In this document: positions 1 to 10,249 of the stretch, piece after piece
Numbering within the stretch: the first letter of the stretch is position 1
How the letters are laid out: each line of letters opens with the position of its first letter
From: an uncultured Clostridia bacterium
GTDB lineage: Bacteria; Bacillota; Clostridia; Christensenellales; UBA1242
Assembly: GCA_944381155.1 (NCBI GenBank)
Contig: CALWKA010000010.1
Span: forward strand, 1-41,312
Reading direction: 5' to 3'
Length of the DNA: 41,312 nucleotides
Made by a program: the position numbers and the translations under genes
The notes under the pieces: model-generated
What the model was told of the DNA's origin: nothing
Database searches by the model: none
The model's input: only the letters and a program-made list of their open reading frames with translations

Positions 1-1958
1 CTAATAGCCAATGCATAGAGATAGGAGATTATTCATTCTATTGTCCAAATCTCACCAGTATCACCATACCAGATAGCTTGATCAGCATTGGAAGTAATGC
101 ATTCTATGCTTGCACCAATCTCACTGAAATTAACTTCAATGCTACAAATATGTCAGATTTATCTAATGGTGATAATGTATTTGCTTATGCAGGGCAGGAT
201 GGAGCAGGTATAATAGTGAATATAGGAGCGAATGTCACTCGCATTCCAGCATATTTATTTGATTCTTTTCCAATTTCACCAAATATCACCAAAGTAAACT
301 TTGCTTCTAATAGTCAATTAAGAGAGATAGGAAGTTATGCATTCTCAGATTGTGGCAATTTCACAGGCATCACTATACCAGAAAGTGTGATCAACATAGG
401 AGATTCTGTATTTGATGGTTGCACCAATCTTACAGATGTGTATTATACAGGGGATATTAATGATTGGGTATCAATCTCGTTTAGTAATGGCTCATCAAAT
501 CCATTATATAATGGAGCAAATTTATATATTAATGATAAATTAGTGACGCATGCTAATATAGATACAGCCACTTCAATTAATGCATATTCATTCTATGGAT
601 CTTCTATCACTCAGGTGACAATAGGCAGCCAAGTGTCTAGTATAGGAACTTATGTAGTCTATGGTTGCAATAATTTATCTACAATCACATTTGAAAACCC
701 AAATGGGTGGTGGCTAAGTTCTGGATCTGGTGCTACCCAAATAAGCTCAGATGAAGTCAAAAATACTGCTACGATGGTAGAATATATGAATTCAAATTAT
801 GATAGATTATATAGATCAGATACTACAATTCCATTTGTAATATCAACAAATGGCGTCATAGTTACATATACAGGGTCAGATAGCGAAGTGGTCATCCCTA
901 GCACATATTCAATTTCTGCCGATGGTGAAGTGATAGAAGGAGATGATTATGTGGTTACAGGCATAGCATCAGGTGCATTCATAGGTAATACAAATCTCAC
1001 CAGTATCACCATACCAGAAGGAGTGACCAGTATAGGATATGGTGCATTCCAAAATTGCAGATATCTCACAGATGTATATTATACAGGAGATATTAATGAT
1101 TGGGTATCTATCTCATTTGATAGAGAAGATTCCAATCCATTATGCTATGGAGAAAATTTGTATATTAATGGTGAATTAGTGACACACGCGAATATAGATA
1201 CAGCCAACACGATTAACGCATATTCATTATATGAATATGATTTTATCACTAAGGTGACAATAGGCGATCAAGTGACCAGCATAGGAGAGAAAGCATTTTA
1301 CAATTGCACTAATATTGAAAGCATAATTGTTGAAGAAGGGAATACCATATATCATAGTGATAGGAATTGTTTGATAGAGACCGCTAGCAAGATATTGATA
1401 GCAGGATGCAAGAATTCAGTCATACCAACCGATGGCTCTGTCACCAGTATAGGAGATTATGCATTCTATGGTTTAGGAATTACTAGTATCTCCATACCAG
1501 AAGGAGTAACCAGCATAGGAGATTATGCATTCTGCAATTGCGTCAATCTCACCAGTATCACAATACCAGACAGCGTGATTAGCATAGGAGAAGCGGCATT
1601 CGATCGTTGCGTCAATCTCACCAGTGTAATCATAGGAGAAGGCGTGACCAGCATAGGAATGTATGCATTCGCTTATTGCACCAATCTCACCAGCATCACC
1701 ATACCAGATAGCGTGACCAGCATAGGATTTAATGCATTCTCTAATTGCGACAATCTCACCAGCGTGACGATAGAGAGCAATTATGTGTATGAAAATGCAG
1801 GCACGGCATCTAATGAATGCGGACGGTTATTGGAAAATGCTACAGAGGTGCGGGTGCTCAGGAGTTGCATTGGCACTAGCACGAACAGCTACCTAGAAAA
1901 TACTTCTAGATTCACCGAAACAACCGACGGCGACTACACCGTCTACACCAAAATCTAA
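1..1958 (+). CDS. BspA-type leucine-rich repeat (LRR_5) surface protein, 5' end outside the window
   Basis: The reading frame is already open at base 3, with LRR-type residues before the first ATG at 78, so the true start and any signal peptide lie upstream. The visible part (about 651 codons) is built of roughly 23-residue LRR_5 units with the pattern LTSITIPDSVTSIGDYAF. Two copies of a non-LRR insert (YYTGDINDWVSISF ... SNPL ... LYING) lie near 436-560 and 1075-1190. The C-terminal 60 residues are not LRR and show no LPXTG, SLH or choline-binding motif. BspA-like proteins are generally secreted or surface adhesins of gut and oral bacteria; the ligand here cannot be told. Codons are richer in G and C near the 3' end than in the neighbouring genes. 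The family call is firm; location and role are inferred. Confidence 0.9.
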   Translation, partial: NSQCIEIGDYSFYCPNLTSITIPDSLISIGSNAFYACTNLTEINFNATNMSDLSNGDNVFAYAGQDGAGIIVNIGANVTRIPAYLFDSFPISPNITKVNFASNSQLREIGSYAFSDCGNFTGITIPESVINIGDSVFDGCTNLTDVYYTGDINDWVSISFSNGSSNPLYNGANLYINDKLVTHANIDTATSINAYSFYGSSITQVTIGSQVSSIGTYVVYGCNNLSTITFENPNGWWLSSGSGATQISSDEVKNTATMVEYMNSNYDRLYRSDTTIPFVISTNGVIVTYTGSDSEVVIPSTYSISADGEVIEGDDYVVTGIASGAFIGNTNLTSITIPEGVTSIGYGAFQNCRYLTDVYYTGDINDWVSISFDREDSNPLCYGENLYINGELVTHANIDTANTINAYSLYEYDFITKVTIGDQVTSIGEKAFYNCTNIESIIVEEGNTIYHSDRNCLIETASKILIAGCKNSVIPTDGSVTSIGDYAFYGLGITSISIPEGVTSIGDYAFCNCVNLTSITIPDSVISIGEAAFDRCVNLTSVIIGEGVTSIGMYAFAYCTNLTSITIPDSVTSIGFNAFSNCDNLTSVTIESNYVYENAGTASNECGRLLENATEVRVLRSCIGTSTNSYLENTSRFTETTDGDYTVYTKI

Positions 1959-2001
1959 CATTATAAATTAATCAAAATTAAAGTTTATTAGCAAGAGAAA
2001 A

Positions 2002-2045
2002 AGAACATATTGACTACGATTTCAATATGTTCTCTTTTTTTTTAT
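2002..2045 (+). terminator. Bidirectional intrinsic terminator
   Basis: A perfect 12-bp stem (AGAACATATTGA, 2002-2013, with its complement 2022-2033) has an 8-nt loop and is followed by a long T run on the plus strand. The A run before the stem gives a T run on the minus strand, so it can also stop the operon arriving from the right (ABC ATPase gene ending at 2110). Confidence 0.85.
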
Positions 2046-2109
2046 TTTTGTTCATTTCTATAAAAGGAGAACAATTTAGTATATATTTTTAATTTTAGTT
2101 TAATCTGGG

Positions 2110-2739
2110 TTAATCTTTTATGCTTCCATTTTCAAGATAAATTCGAGAAAAATCAGCGAATGCAGTTAAATTTTTATCATTAGGTTCGCACGCAAGAATT
2201 ATAGAATGAGATTTTAATTCTTCAATAATTTTATTAGCGCAGGCAATCAAAGATTGATCAAAATCAGAAAACAGATGCTCAATAAGTACATATTTAGGTT
2301 TCCGCACCAAAGCGCGCAACAAACAGACGATTTTTTGCTCGGAAAATGATAAATTTTTAACTTTTCTATCCAAATTTTCGATATAAAATTGCTTGCAATA
2401 GTTACTAATCAAAGTTTTGGCAACATCTTTTTTAACCTTTCTAATTTTTAGGGGATAATATAGATTGTCAAATATAGATTTATTTTTAAACAAAAAAGGA
2501 TAAGTGCAGACATAAGCAAGATCTAATTCTTTGTCTTTAATTTGTTTCAAGTTTTTGTCATCAACATAAATTTCGCCCGCATATTTTGTATCAATTTTGG
2601 CAATTAGACGAAAAATCGAATTAGTTCCGTCCGCGCAGTCGCCAACGAGCAATGTGTTGTCATTGATTTTGAAATTTATATTATATAGGGTGAAAAAGTC
2701 TTTTATATATTTTAGATACACATTTTTGAATTCTATCAT
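2110..2739 (-). CDS. Degenerate ABC-type ATPase-like protein (probable pseudoenzyme)
   Basis: The 209-residue protein has the layout of a single ABC nucleotide-binding domain, opening like FtsE/LolD-type ATPases (MIEFKNVYLKY). Every ATP motif is altered: the P-loop position reads GDCADGTNS (33-41) with no Gly-Lys-Ser/Thr; the Q-loop position reads AYVCTY; the signature is LSFSEQK (130-136) instead of LSGGQ; Walker B is VLIEHLFSDFD, with Glu in place of Asp-Glu; and the switch histidine is absent (ILACEPND). The frame is intact with no internal stops, so the protein is probably made and kept for a structural role. It follows the subtilase gene by 34 bp on the same strand. No transmembrane partner is visible. 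ATP hydrolysis is unlikely; function unknown. Confidence 0.7.
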   Translation of the reverse strand: MIEFKNVYLKYIKDFFTLYNINFKINDNTLLVGDCADGTNSIFRLIAKIDTKYAGEIYVDDKNLKQIKDKELDLAYVCTYPFLFKNKSIFDNLYYPLKIRKVKKDVAKTLISNYCKQFYIENLDRKVKNLSFSEQKIVCLLRALVRKPKYVLIEHLFSDFDQSLIACANKIIEELKSHSIILACEPNDKNLTAFADFSRIYLENGSIKD

Positions 2740-2773
2740 ACAATTATTTTATCAAAAAAAAGGAAAAAAGCAA

Positions 2774-3883
2774 TCAAATATTAAAGGTCAAATATCCCGC
2801 ACCTTCAGTGTCAATATCTCCGCTAATTTTTTTGCAATGAGATAGAAGGAATTTTTTAATTTCGTCATTGGTGATATCTTGCCAGCGCGATTTTATGTCC
2901 GCACAGATTCCAGCCACTATTGGGGTGGCTACGCTTGTGCCAGACATACGGGTGTAAAAAGGGGAGAAGGTGTGGCAAGAAATGATATTTACAGCTGGGG
3001 CGAGAAGGTCGGGTTTGTGACCATAGATAGTTGGTCCACGGCTAGAAAAATCGGCAGTTTGCATACTATTTTCATCCAATGCGCCCACTGTGATTATGTA
3101 AGGATTGTTGCCGGGAGATTTAATTGTTCGGCTGTTTGGCCCGCTATTGCCCGCGGCTGCGACCACGGTGATTCCGCGTTTCCAAAGCGCCTGCGCCCCT
3201 TGTGATAGCGGATCATTGTTTTCTATTATCTCCGCGCCAAAACTCATACACACCACTGTAATATTATACACTTTGTGATTTTCATATATCCATTGCATAG
3301 CATCTAGTATCACATTGCTATTGCTGTTGCCGGTTTCGCCCAAAGCTTTGATTGATATAATATTTGCACGCGGAGCGAAGCCGATATTTGCGCGATCAAT
3401 TATCCCTGTTCCGCAAGCAATTCCTGCCACAAATGTGCCGTGTCCGTTGTCGTCATACGGCGTGCGATTATGGTTCAATAGATCAATGAATTTAATTATT
3501 CGAGTTTTTGGATATATGAAATCAAAATGTGGATGTATGCCCGTATCTATAAAACAGATTGTTTGACCTTGACCTAAAAATTTGTTTTCTGTAAGACGCG
3601 AAATATTGATGCTGTCAGTTTGTGCGCGTTGAATTTTTACTATTGGGTTTGAGTGTAAAAATTTTACATCCGTCTGGTTTGATAAAATTGATATGTCATC
3701 AAAATCTAGATTTAGCGCAAAACAATTGGCAAATTTATATGGGGTGTATGAATATTTGAATCTATCCAAAAAATTTTTTGTTTTCCAAAAATCGGATGAG
3801 GATAGCAAAACAGAGTCTGTTTTTCCCTGTTCCATAACAGACACTTCATTCAATAATTTAGGAGAGATTTTATTTTTGTTCAT
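2774..3883 (-). CDS. Subtilisin-like serine protease (peptidase S8), no signal peptide
   Basis: A 369-residue S8 protease with the complete catalytic set: Asp113 (FIDTGIHP), His148 (DDNGHGTFVAG), oxyanion Asn246 (AAAGNSG) and Ser317 (MSGTSVATP). Residues 1-90 resemble a short inhibitor-I9-like propeptide and contain no hydrophobic signal sequence, so the enzyme is probably cytosolic, as described for AprX-like and intracellular subtilisins. There is no C-terminal extension. The ATG at 3883 overlaps the end of the upstream small gene by 14 bp, which implies translational coupling. Substrate unknown; being linked to a degenerate ABC ATPase is unusual. Confidence 0.9.
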   Translation of the reverse strand: MNKNKISPKLLNEVSVMEQGKTDSVLLSSSDFWKTKNFLDRFKYSYTPYKFANCFALNLDFDDISILSNQTDVKFLHSNPIVKIQRAQTDSINISRLTENKFLGQGQTICFIDTGIHPHFDFIYPKTRIIKFIDLLNHNRTPYDDNGHGTFVAGIACGTGIIDRANIGFAPRANIISIKALGETGNSNSNVILDAMQWIYENHKVYNITVVCMSFGAEIIENNDPLSQGAQALWKRGITVVAAAGNSGPNSRTIKSPGNNPYIITVGALDENSMQTADFSSRGPTIYGHKPDLLAPAVNIISCHTFSPFYTRMSGTSVATPIVAGICADIKSRWQDITNDEIKKFLLSHCKKISGDIDTEGAGYLTFNI

Positions 3884-4172
3884 TTATGGTGTCTATGAGC
3901 GAATTTAACATTTTTTGTTGATCGCCATTCAAAAAAGGAGATATGGTAGATTTGAGATTCATCAATTGATTTGAATCTAATTTTCCTTCCCGCTTTAATT
4001 TGCTGGCTTCACTAAATAGATTTGCCATAAGATCATTGTTGCTCATATTTTTATATTTGTCTAAAATGTTTTGATATTCGTTTGCTTTTTCTGAATTTTC
4101 TTGAATTATGTTTTTGTTTTCTTCAATTATTTTTTTTCTATCTTTTGAAAAATTTTTGAAATCTCTTGGCAT
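3870..4172 (-). CDS. Small coiled-coil protein of unknown function
   Basis: A 100-residue, highly charged helical protein with no recognised family. Residues 10-50 look like a coiled coil; the second half has two amphipathic helices (NNDLMANLF ... and ISPFLNGDQQKMLNSL). An AGAGG-type ribosome binding site stands 5 nt before the ATG (complement of CCTCT, 4178-4182). The 3' end overlaps the subtilase start by 14 bp, so the two are likely made together. It may be a partner, inhibitor or substrate adaptor of the subtilase, but nothing in the sequence proves this. Confidence 0.65.
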   Translation of the reverse strand: MPRDFKNFSKDRKKIIEENKNIIQENSEKANEYQNILDKYKNMSNNDLMANLFSEASKLKREGKLDSNQLMNLKSTISPFLNGDQQKMLNSLIDTINEQK

Positions 4173-4248
4173 TTTTACCTCTTAAATATAATTATGAGCG
4201 AAGAAATCGTAATGGTGACAAATTAATTTTAATTTCATAAATAATAAT

Positions 4249-4782
4249 ATGGAGTTTGAAGATAGTAGAAACGCGCTTTTTAGCGAACCAAATGCTTATA
4301 TTCAAAATTTTGGAAATGATACAAGGCAAAAGGACAAATCACATCCAAAAAAGATTGTTTTTCAAGAGCCGTATGAGAATATGCTAAATTTTTATATAGA
4401 CAATAATTTTAAAAAGGGGGAGTGTGGTTGCCTGCCAAAATCAAAAGCGGGTGAGGATAAATGTGATACGCCAAAAAAGTCAGCATTTCCTTTCGATCTC
4501 AAAAATATTTTACCATTTTTATCGGCATTGGGAAAGAGTGGCGGGCTATCAAATTTGCTAGGTTCAATAATGGGTTCACAAGGAGAAAAAAGCAACGGGA
4601 AAAATTCAGGATTTGATCTATCCAATATAATGAATTTATTTAGTTCAAATAACAATGGAAATGGATTGTTGGATCTATTCAAAATTTCAAATTTGGGCAA
4701 TTTATTTAATAAAAAAAATAAGATAAAAAAAGAAATAAAATCTACTGATTTTTGTATCAAAGATTATAAGCGAATAGAATAA
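4249..4782 (+). CDS. Unknown Gly/Asn/Ser-rich protein
   Basis: This 177-residue frame is not recognised. The N-terminal third is charged; the middle has three cysteines (GECGCLP ... DKCD, about residues 59-72). Then come repeated short units of the type FDLKNILPFL, GLSNLLGSIMG, FDLSNIMNLF and GLLDLFKISNLGNLF, spaced by Gly/Asn/Ser/Lys stretches, and a basic tail with one more Cys. The short hydrophobic helices could form an assembly or membrane-peripheral protein. It is divergent from the small coiled-coil gene (76 bp apart). There is no Shine-Dalgarno; a possible GTGACA (4215-4220) and TAAATA (4238-4243) lie so close to the ATG that the mRNA may be leaderless. Codon use looks real. Confidence 0.55.
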   Translation: MEFEDSRNALFSEPNAYIQNFGNDTRQKDKSHPKKIVFQEPYENMLNFYIDNNFKKGECGCLPKSKAGEDKCDTPKKSAFPFDLKNILPFLSALGKSGGLSNLLGSIMGSQGEKSNGKNSGFDLSNIMNLFSSNNNGNGLLDLFKISNLGNLFNKKNKIKKEIKSTDFCIKDYKRIE

Positions 4783-5092
4783 AAAAATAAAAATATGTAA
4801 AAATAAGTATAAAATTTGTAAATTTATACTAAAAAATAATGATTTTTCAATTTTTTTCATTTTTTTATTATAATTATAAATTATAAAAATATTTTATTAA
4901 TTTTAAAAATAATAAAAAATAGAAATTATTTTTTTAAAATTTTCAAAATGTAAAATTATTAGATAATAAGTTTTAAATTTGTTTTGTTTATTTGTTTATT
5001 GATTAAAAACAAATCTTTAAAATTTTTTAATGATAAAACAATAAAAAAATACAATCAAAATATGATTGCATTTTAAAAATTCATTTATCAAG
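4783..5092. other. AT-rich intergenic stretch between converging genes
   Basis: About 310 bases of nearly pure A+T. It holds a hairpin at 4806-4830 (AGTATAAA paired with TTTATACT, no T run) and the minus-strand terminator of the yhbY operon listed separately. No open frame of note was seen. Confidence 0.6.
5044..5072 (-). terminator. Intrinsic terminator of nth-obg-yhbY
   Basis: Read on the minus strand, a 10-bp stem (AATGCAATCA with TGATTGTATT, one G-U pair, 5-nt loop) is followed by six T residues. It lies about 20 nt after the yhbY stop codon. Confidence 0.7.
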
Positions 5093-5386
5093 TTAATCAA
5101 GAATATGTTTTATTCCTTTTTTCTCGCTATGTCTAAATAATACTATTTTTCTACCGATCGTAGTTACCACTTCTGCGCCGAGTTTTACTGCCATTTCAGT
5201 CAATTCAAATTCGGTCGGTAAAGTGGTGTTTTCCTGCATACCAATTTTTATCAATTCGTGATTATAGAGCGCTTCATCAATTTGTTTAAGAACATTTTCT
5301 GAAAATCCATCTTTTCCTACCAATACATTAGGCTTTAGAGTTTGAGCGATGCTTCTTAATTTTATTCTTTCTTTTTTTGTTATCAT
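5093..5386 (-). CDS. yhbY: RNA-binding protein YhbY (CRM domain)
   Basis: The 97-residue protein is a full-length single CRM domain. It opens with the LRSIAQTLKPNVLVGKDGFS block that holds the GxxG RNA-binding loop (GKDG), followed by LIKIGM and the conserved GAEVVTTIGRKIVLFR strand. YhbY associates with pre-50S ribosomal particles in other bacteria. It follows obg on the same strand, an arrangement common in Bacillota (obg-yhbY), with a 118-nt gap. A good ribosome site (AAAGGAG, complement of 5390-5396) precedes the ATG. Confidence 0.95.
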   Translation of the reverse strand: MITKKERIKLRSIAQTLKPNVLVGKDGFSENVLKQIDEALYNHELIKIGMQENTTLPTEFELTEMAVKLGAEVVTTIGRKIVLFRHSEKKGIKHILD

Positions 5387-5504
5387 AAATCTCCTTTATT
5401 TTTAAATTTTTAATATGGCTATTCTAAAATTTTAATTATTTTTATTAATATATTTTAATTTGTTTTTGCTTTAATTAAAAACGATTTTAATTAAATTCTT
5501 GACA

Positions 5505-7443
<1,939 letters not shown>

Positions 7444-7449
7444 AACTTT

Positions 7450-7478
7450 ATGATATCAAAATTGAAGCAAATAGTCAA
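7450..7478 (-). promoter_or_regulatory. Sigma-A-type promoter of nth, likely leaderless
   Basis: On the minus strand TTGACT (complement of 7473-7478) and TATCAT (complement of 7450-7455) are 17 bp apart. The -10 box ends 6 nt before the nth ATG, so the predicted transcription start is at or next to the start codon. Confidence 0.65.
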
Positions 7479-7785
7479 TAATCTAATTATTTATTATAAA
7501 AATTGATATATTAATTGTGAAATATTTTGATTTGTTAGTTTAATTTTTCTTTTTGTACTTATGTAAAAAAATAATATTTTTATATATAAATACAAAATTA
7601 TTAATATTTTTGATGTATAAACACAAAATTTTTTAAAATTTACATTTATATTAGTGTAAACAAAAGCAAAATTTGACTTGAAATTTAAAATAAAATACGG
7701 AAATGAAAAGTCGAAAAAATATGAAACCATTCTGTTTACAATTTATTAGTTTTTGTGCATTTTTTGTTTTAAGTTTAAACTTATA
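7479..7785. other. AT-rich spacer with an imperfect direct repeat
   Basis: About 300 bases without a supported gene. Two imperfect copies of a 27/28-nt AT-rich unit (7573-7599 and 7603-7630, both opening AATATTTTT and ending ACAAAATT) lie head to tail. A 78-codon Phe/Tyr-rich frame here looks accidental. Confidence 0.5.
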
Positions 7786-8046
7786 TCAATAAAACTTTTC
7801 TATTTTTTCATATAGACCTTTTCTTGTAATTGCATAGACTCCAATCAAGTCTTGACAGTCAAGATTTTGAAGAAGTGAAGTTATTGAATGAAGATTTCTA
7901 AATTCTGTTCGTATGCTCAATCCGCAACTTGAATATACCGATTTAGGAGTGTTTATTATGCTAGCGAATAAATTATTTTTTCTCATTATATTTGCAAAAC
8001 GCATTACGCTGTTTCTAGATTTGAATGATATTATTAGGTATTTCAT
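7786..8046 (-). CDS. DUF3343 family protein (putative Se/S carrier-like)
   Basis: The 86-residue protein matches the DUF3343 pattern: an N-terminal strand/helix (YLIISFKSRNSVMRFA) and then TPKSVYSSCGLSIR with the invariant Cys41. Members are often encoded beside class-V aminotransferase/cysteine desulfurase-like genes and have been proposed as sulfur or selenium carriers. Such a gene (8094-9242) starts 47 bp away on the opposite strand, which supports the call. An AAAGGA ribosome site precedes the ATG. The carrier role is inferred from family context. Confidence 0.75.
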   Translation of the reverse strand: MKYLIISFKSRNSVMRFANIMRKNNLFASIINTPKSVYSSCGLSIRTEFRNLHSITSLLQNLDCQDLIGVYAITRKGLYEKIEKFY

Positions 8047-8093
8047 ATTTAGTCCTTTATAACACTATATTTAAAAAATTCATATTCTGTTAT

Positions 8094-9242
8094 ATGATGT
8101 ATTTTGATAATTCAGCAACGAGTTTAACTAAACCAAATTCAGTAAAGAGAGCGGTGCTAGACGCACTAGAAAATTATACTGCCAATCCAGGAAGAAGCGG
8201 GCACAAAAAGTCGATGCAGGTGGCAGAAAAAATTTTTGATACGCGTGAAGCGCTGAAGCGATTTTTCAATGCTAAAAATTATGAAGTAATATTTACGAAG
8301 AATTGTAGTGAAGCTCTGAATTTGGCAATTTTAGGAAGTTTGAAACCCAAAGATCATATTATAATCAGTTGCTATGAACACAATTCTGTTTTGCGAGCAA
8401 TTGAGCATTTGAAAAAAGACGGGCTGGAAGTTTCAGTCATAAATTCTGACTTGGCAGATTTTTCAAATCATTTAGAGCAAAGCATAAAGCCAAACACAAA
8501 AATGGTAATATGCACTCTTGTGTCAAATGTTACAGGCGAATATAGTGACAGTCAATCAATTGGAAATTTTTGCAAAACTCACAATTTAATCTATCTTGCA
8601 GACGGAGCGCAGGCGAGCGGACATATCAAACTAGATTTAATGAATTCAAACATTGATCTATATTGTTTTGCTGGGCATAAAGGAATGATGTCCATATCTG
8701 GAGTGGGAGGCTTGATTATAAAAAAAGGACTCAAGTTGAATCATATTATGTTTGGAGGTACAGGGACAGAGAGCGAAAGTCTAGATCAGCCAAACGATAT
8801 TCCGGAAGGGTATGAGGTCGGCACACTGCCGTCAATTTCAATAATTAGTTTAAAGGCGGGGATAGAATATATTGAAAAAAATTTTTCAAAAATCATAGAT
8901 AAAGAGCAAAGATTAACGCAATATTTAATAAAAAATTTGAAAAAATTAAAATTTTTAACAATTTATTCGAAAGATGATTCAAAAAATGTGATCAGTTTTA
9001 ATATGAAAAATCTTGATTCTTCATATCTTGCGGATCTGCTAAATAATAAATTTCATATATGCGTTAGAGCGGGGTTGCACTGCGCGCCACTAATTCATAA
9101 AAAGTTGAACACGCTAAATACAGGAACTGTGCGAGTTTCGTTAGATTATAACAATAGCTTTGAAGAAATTGATAGATTGATTTATGCACTAAAATCTATT
9201 TATTCTTCCTTATCTTTGGCAAAAGCTTACAAAGAATGCTGA
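8094..9242 (+). CDS. Cysteine desulfurase-like class V aminotransferase
   Basis: A 382-residue PLP enzyme of the family usually called 'cysteine desulfurase family protein'. Visible are the N-terminus MYFDNSATSLTKP, a PLP-phosphate site, the PLP-contacting Asp170 (YLADGAQ), the Schiff-base Lys196 (CFAGHKGMM) and the active-site Cys330 in RAGLHCAPLIH. It would release sulfur (or selenium) from cysteine onto a carrier. The start is set at ATG 8094 (or 8097) rather than further upstream, because the family N-terminus begins here and the upstream codons are low complexity. It is divergent from the DUF3343 gene. Its last 47 bases overlap the convergent gene ending at 9196. Confidence 0.88.
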   Translation: MMYFDNSATSLTKPNSVKRAVLDALENYTANPGRSGHKKSMQVAEKIFDTREALKRFFNAKNYEVIFTKNCSEALNLAILGSLKPKDHIIISCYEHNSVLRAIEHLKKDGLEVSVINSDLADFSNHLEQSIKPNTKMVICTLVSNVTGEYSDSQSIGNFCKTHNLIYLADGAQASGHIKLDLMNSNIDLYCFAGHKGMMSISGVGGLIIKKGLKLNHIMFGGTGTESESLDQPNDIPEGYEVGTLPSISIISLKAGIEYIEKNFSKIIDKEQRLTQYLIKNLKKLKFLTIYSKDDSKNVISFNMKNLDSSYLADLLNNKFHICVRAGLHCAPLIHKKLNTLNTGTVRVSLDYNNSFEEIDRLIYALKSIYSSLSLAKAYKEC

Positions 9243-9990
9243 AAATTAATAGCATAGATCCAAACAAAACATAATAAATATGATATGGCAAAATTATACT
9301 ACTGAAAATCAAAATCAGTCCGCAGAAAAAATACGATCTACTCTTTTCGGGCAAGAAGAAATTATTTAAAATATCTTTGAATTTTAGTTTGGTAATGCTT
9401 GTGTCAATTTTGCTGTCATCTGGAAAAATTGAATACTTTAAAAAACAATCAGTATATAGTTTTTCTTTGGTCAAGAATACAATTTTTTTATTGACAAAAA
9501 TTTTTGAATTGATGTTTTCACATACTGCTTGGCACACAACATCAATAACATCGAAGTCAAAATTTGCAAATTCATCAATAAGATTGATCAAATCATTTTC
9601 ATTAATTTTTTCAATATAAGTTGCGATCAGCACAATATGTTTTTTACCTTCTTTAATATAAGACAATAATCCATTGTCAAGTTTAGTTTCAAATTCGTTG
9701 CTAAAAATTTTGAACAATAGATTTAATTTTTCATTTCTAGGAGTAAGTCTGAAAGATAAAAAACTTTTATTCATTTCGTCCGTACTTTTTTTGTTTAGTT
9801 TTACTTTTTCTTGTTTTTTATTCAAAAAATAATATAGCAAAAAAATGATGGCAAAACTAAATATAAGGCTTAAAACAAAAGTTGTCCATAGATCGCGTAT
9901 ATAAAAATTTAGCCAAGCATATATAATCAAAAAAATTGCAACGCTAATAAAAATTTTATCTAATAAATTTATAATTTTAAACTTTGACAT
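9196..9990 (-). CDS. Membrane protein of unknown function
   Basis: A 264-residue protein with two N-terminal membrane segments (about residues 12-30 and 37-55), a charged cytosolic middle domain (about 70-220) and two closely spaced membrane segments near the C-terminus (about 222-258), ending in a basic tail. The middle domain alternates hydrophobic strands and helices (HIVLIATYIEKI, DVIDVVCQAV, KKIVFLTKEKL) with conserved-looking acidic residues and two Cys. I do not recognise the family. The ATG at 9990 is preferred over a TTG 12 codons upstream. The 3' end overlaps the convergent desulfurase-like gene by 47 bp. Confidence 0.7.
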   Translation of the reverse strand: MSKFKIINLLDKIFISVAIFLIIYAWLNFYIRDLWTTFVLSLIFSFAIIFLLYYFLNKKQEKVKLNKKSTDEMNKSFLSFRLTPRNEKLNLLFKIFSNEFETKLDNGLLSYIKEGKKHIVLIATYIEKINENDLINLIDEFANFDFDVIDVVCQAVCENINSKIFVNKKIVFLTKEKLYTDCFLKYSIFPDDSKIDTSITKLKFKDILNNFFLPEKSRSYFFCGLILIFSSIILPYHIYYVLFGSMLLIFSILCKLLPKIRKNK

Positions 9991-10249
9991 ATATAAATGA
10001 TTGCAATTTATATGTATTTTATACAAAAAATAAAAATTTTTTAAAAATCATTGTTTTTTGAATAAAATTGAAGAATAAAATTGAATTAGATAAAATAATT
10101 TTTTTATGATTTGGTAAACTAAAATTGATGAAATATCAACTCATAAAATTTTATTACAAATTCAAAAAATTTAAAATTAAAATGATTTATAAAACTGAAA
10201 ACAAAAAATTACTAAAAACAAAAAAATTATGGAGTAAAATTACAAATTA

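Noticed and set aside
2879..3205. Plus-strand 108-codon frame with Cys/His/Arg
   Set aside because: It is the antisense shadow of the subtilase catalytic region.
7494..7730. A 78-codon minus-strand frame
   Set aside because: Low-complexity Phe/Ile/Tyr/Lys, no ribosome site, and it covers an imperfect AT repeat.
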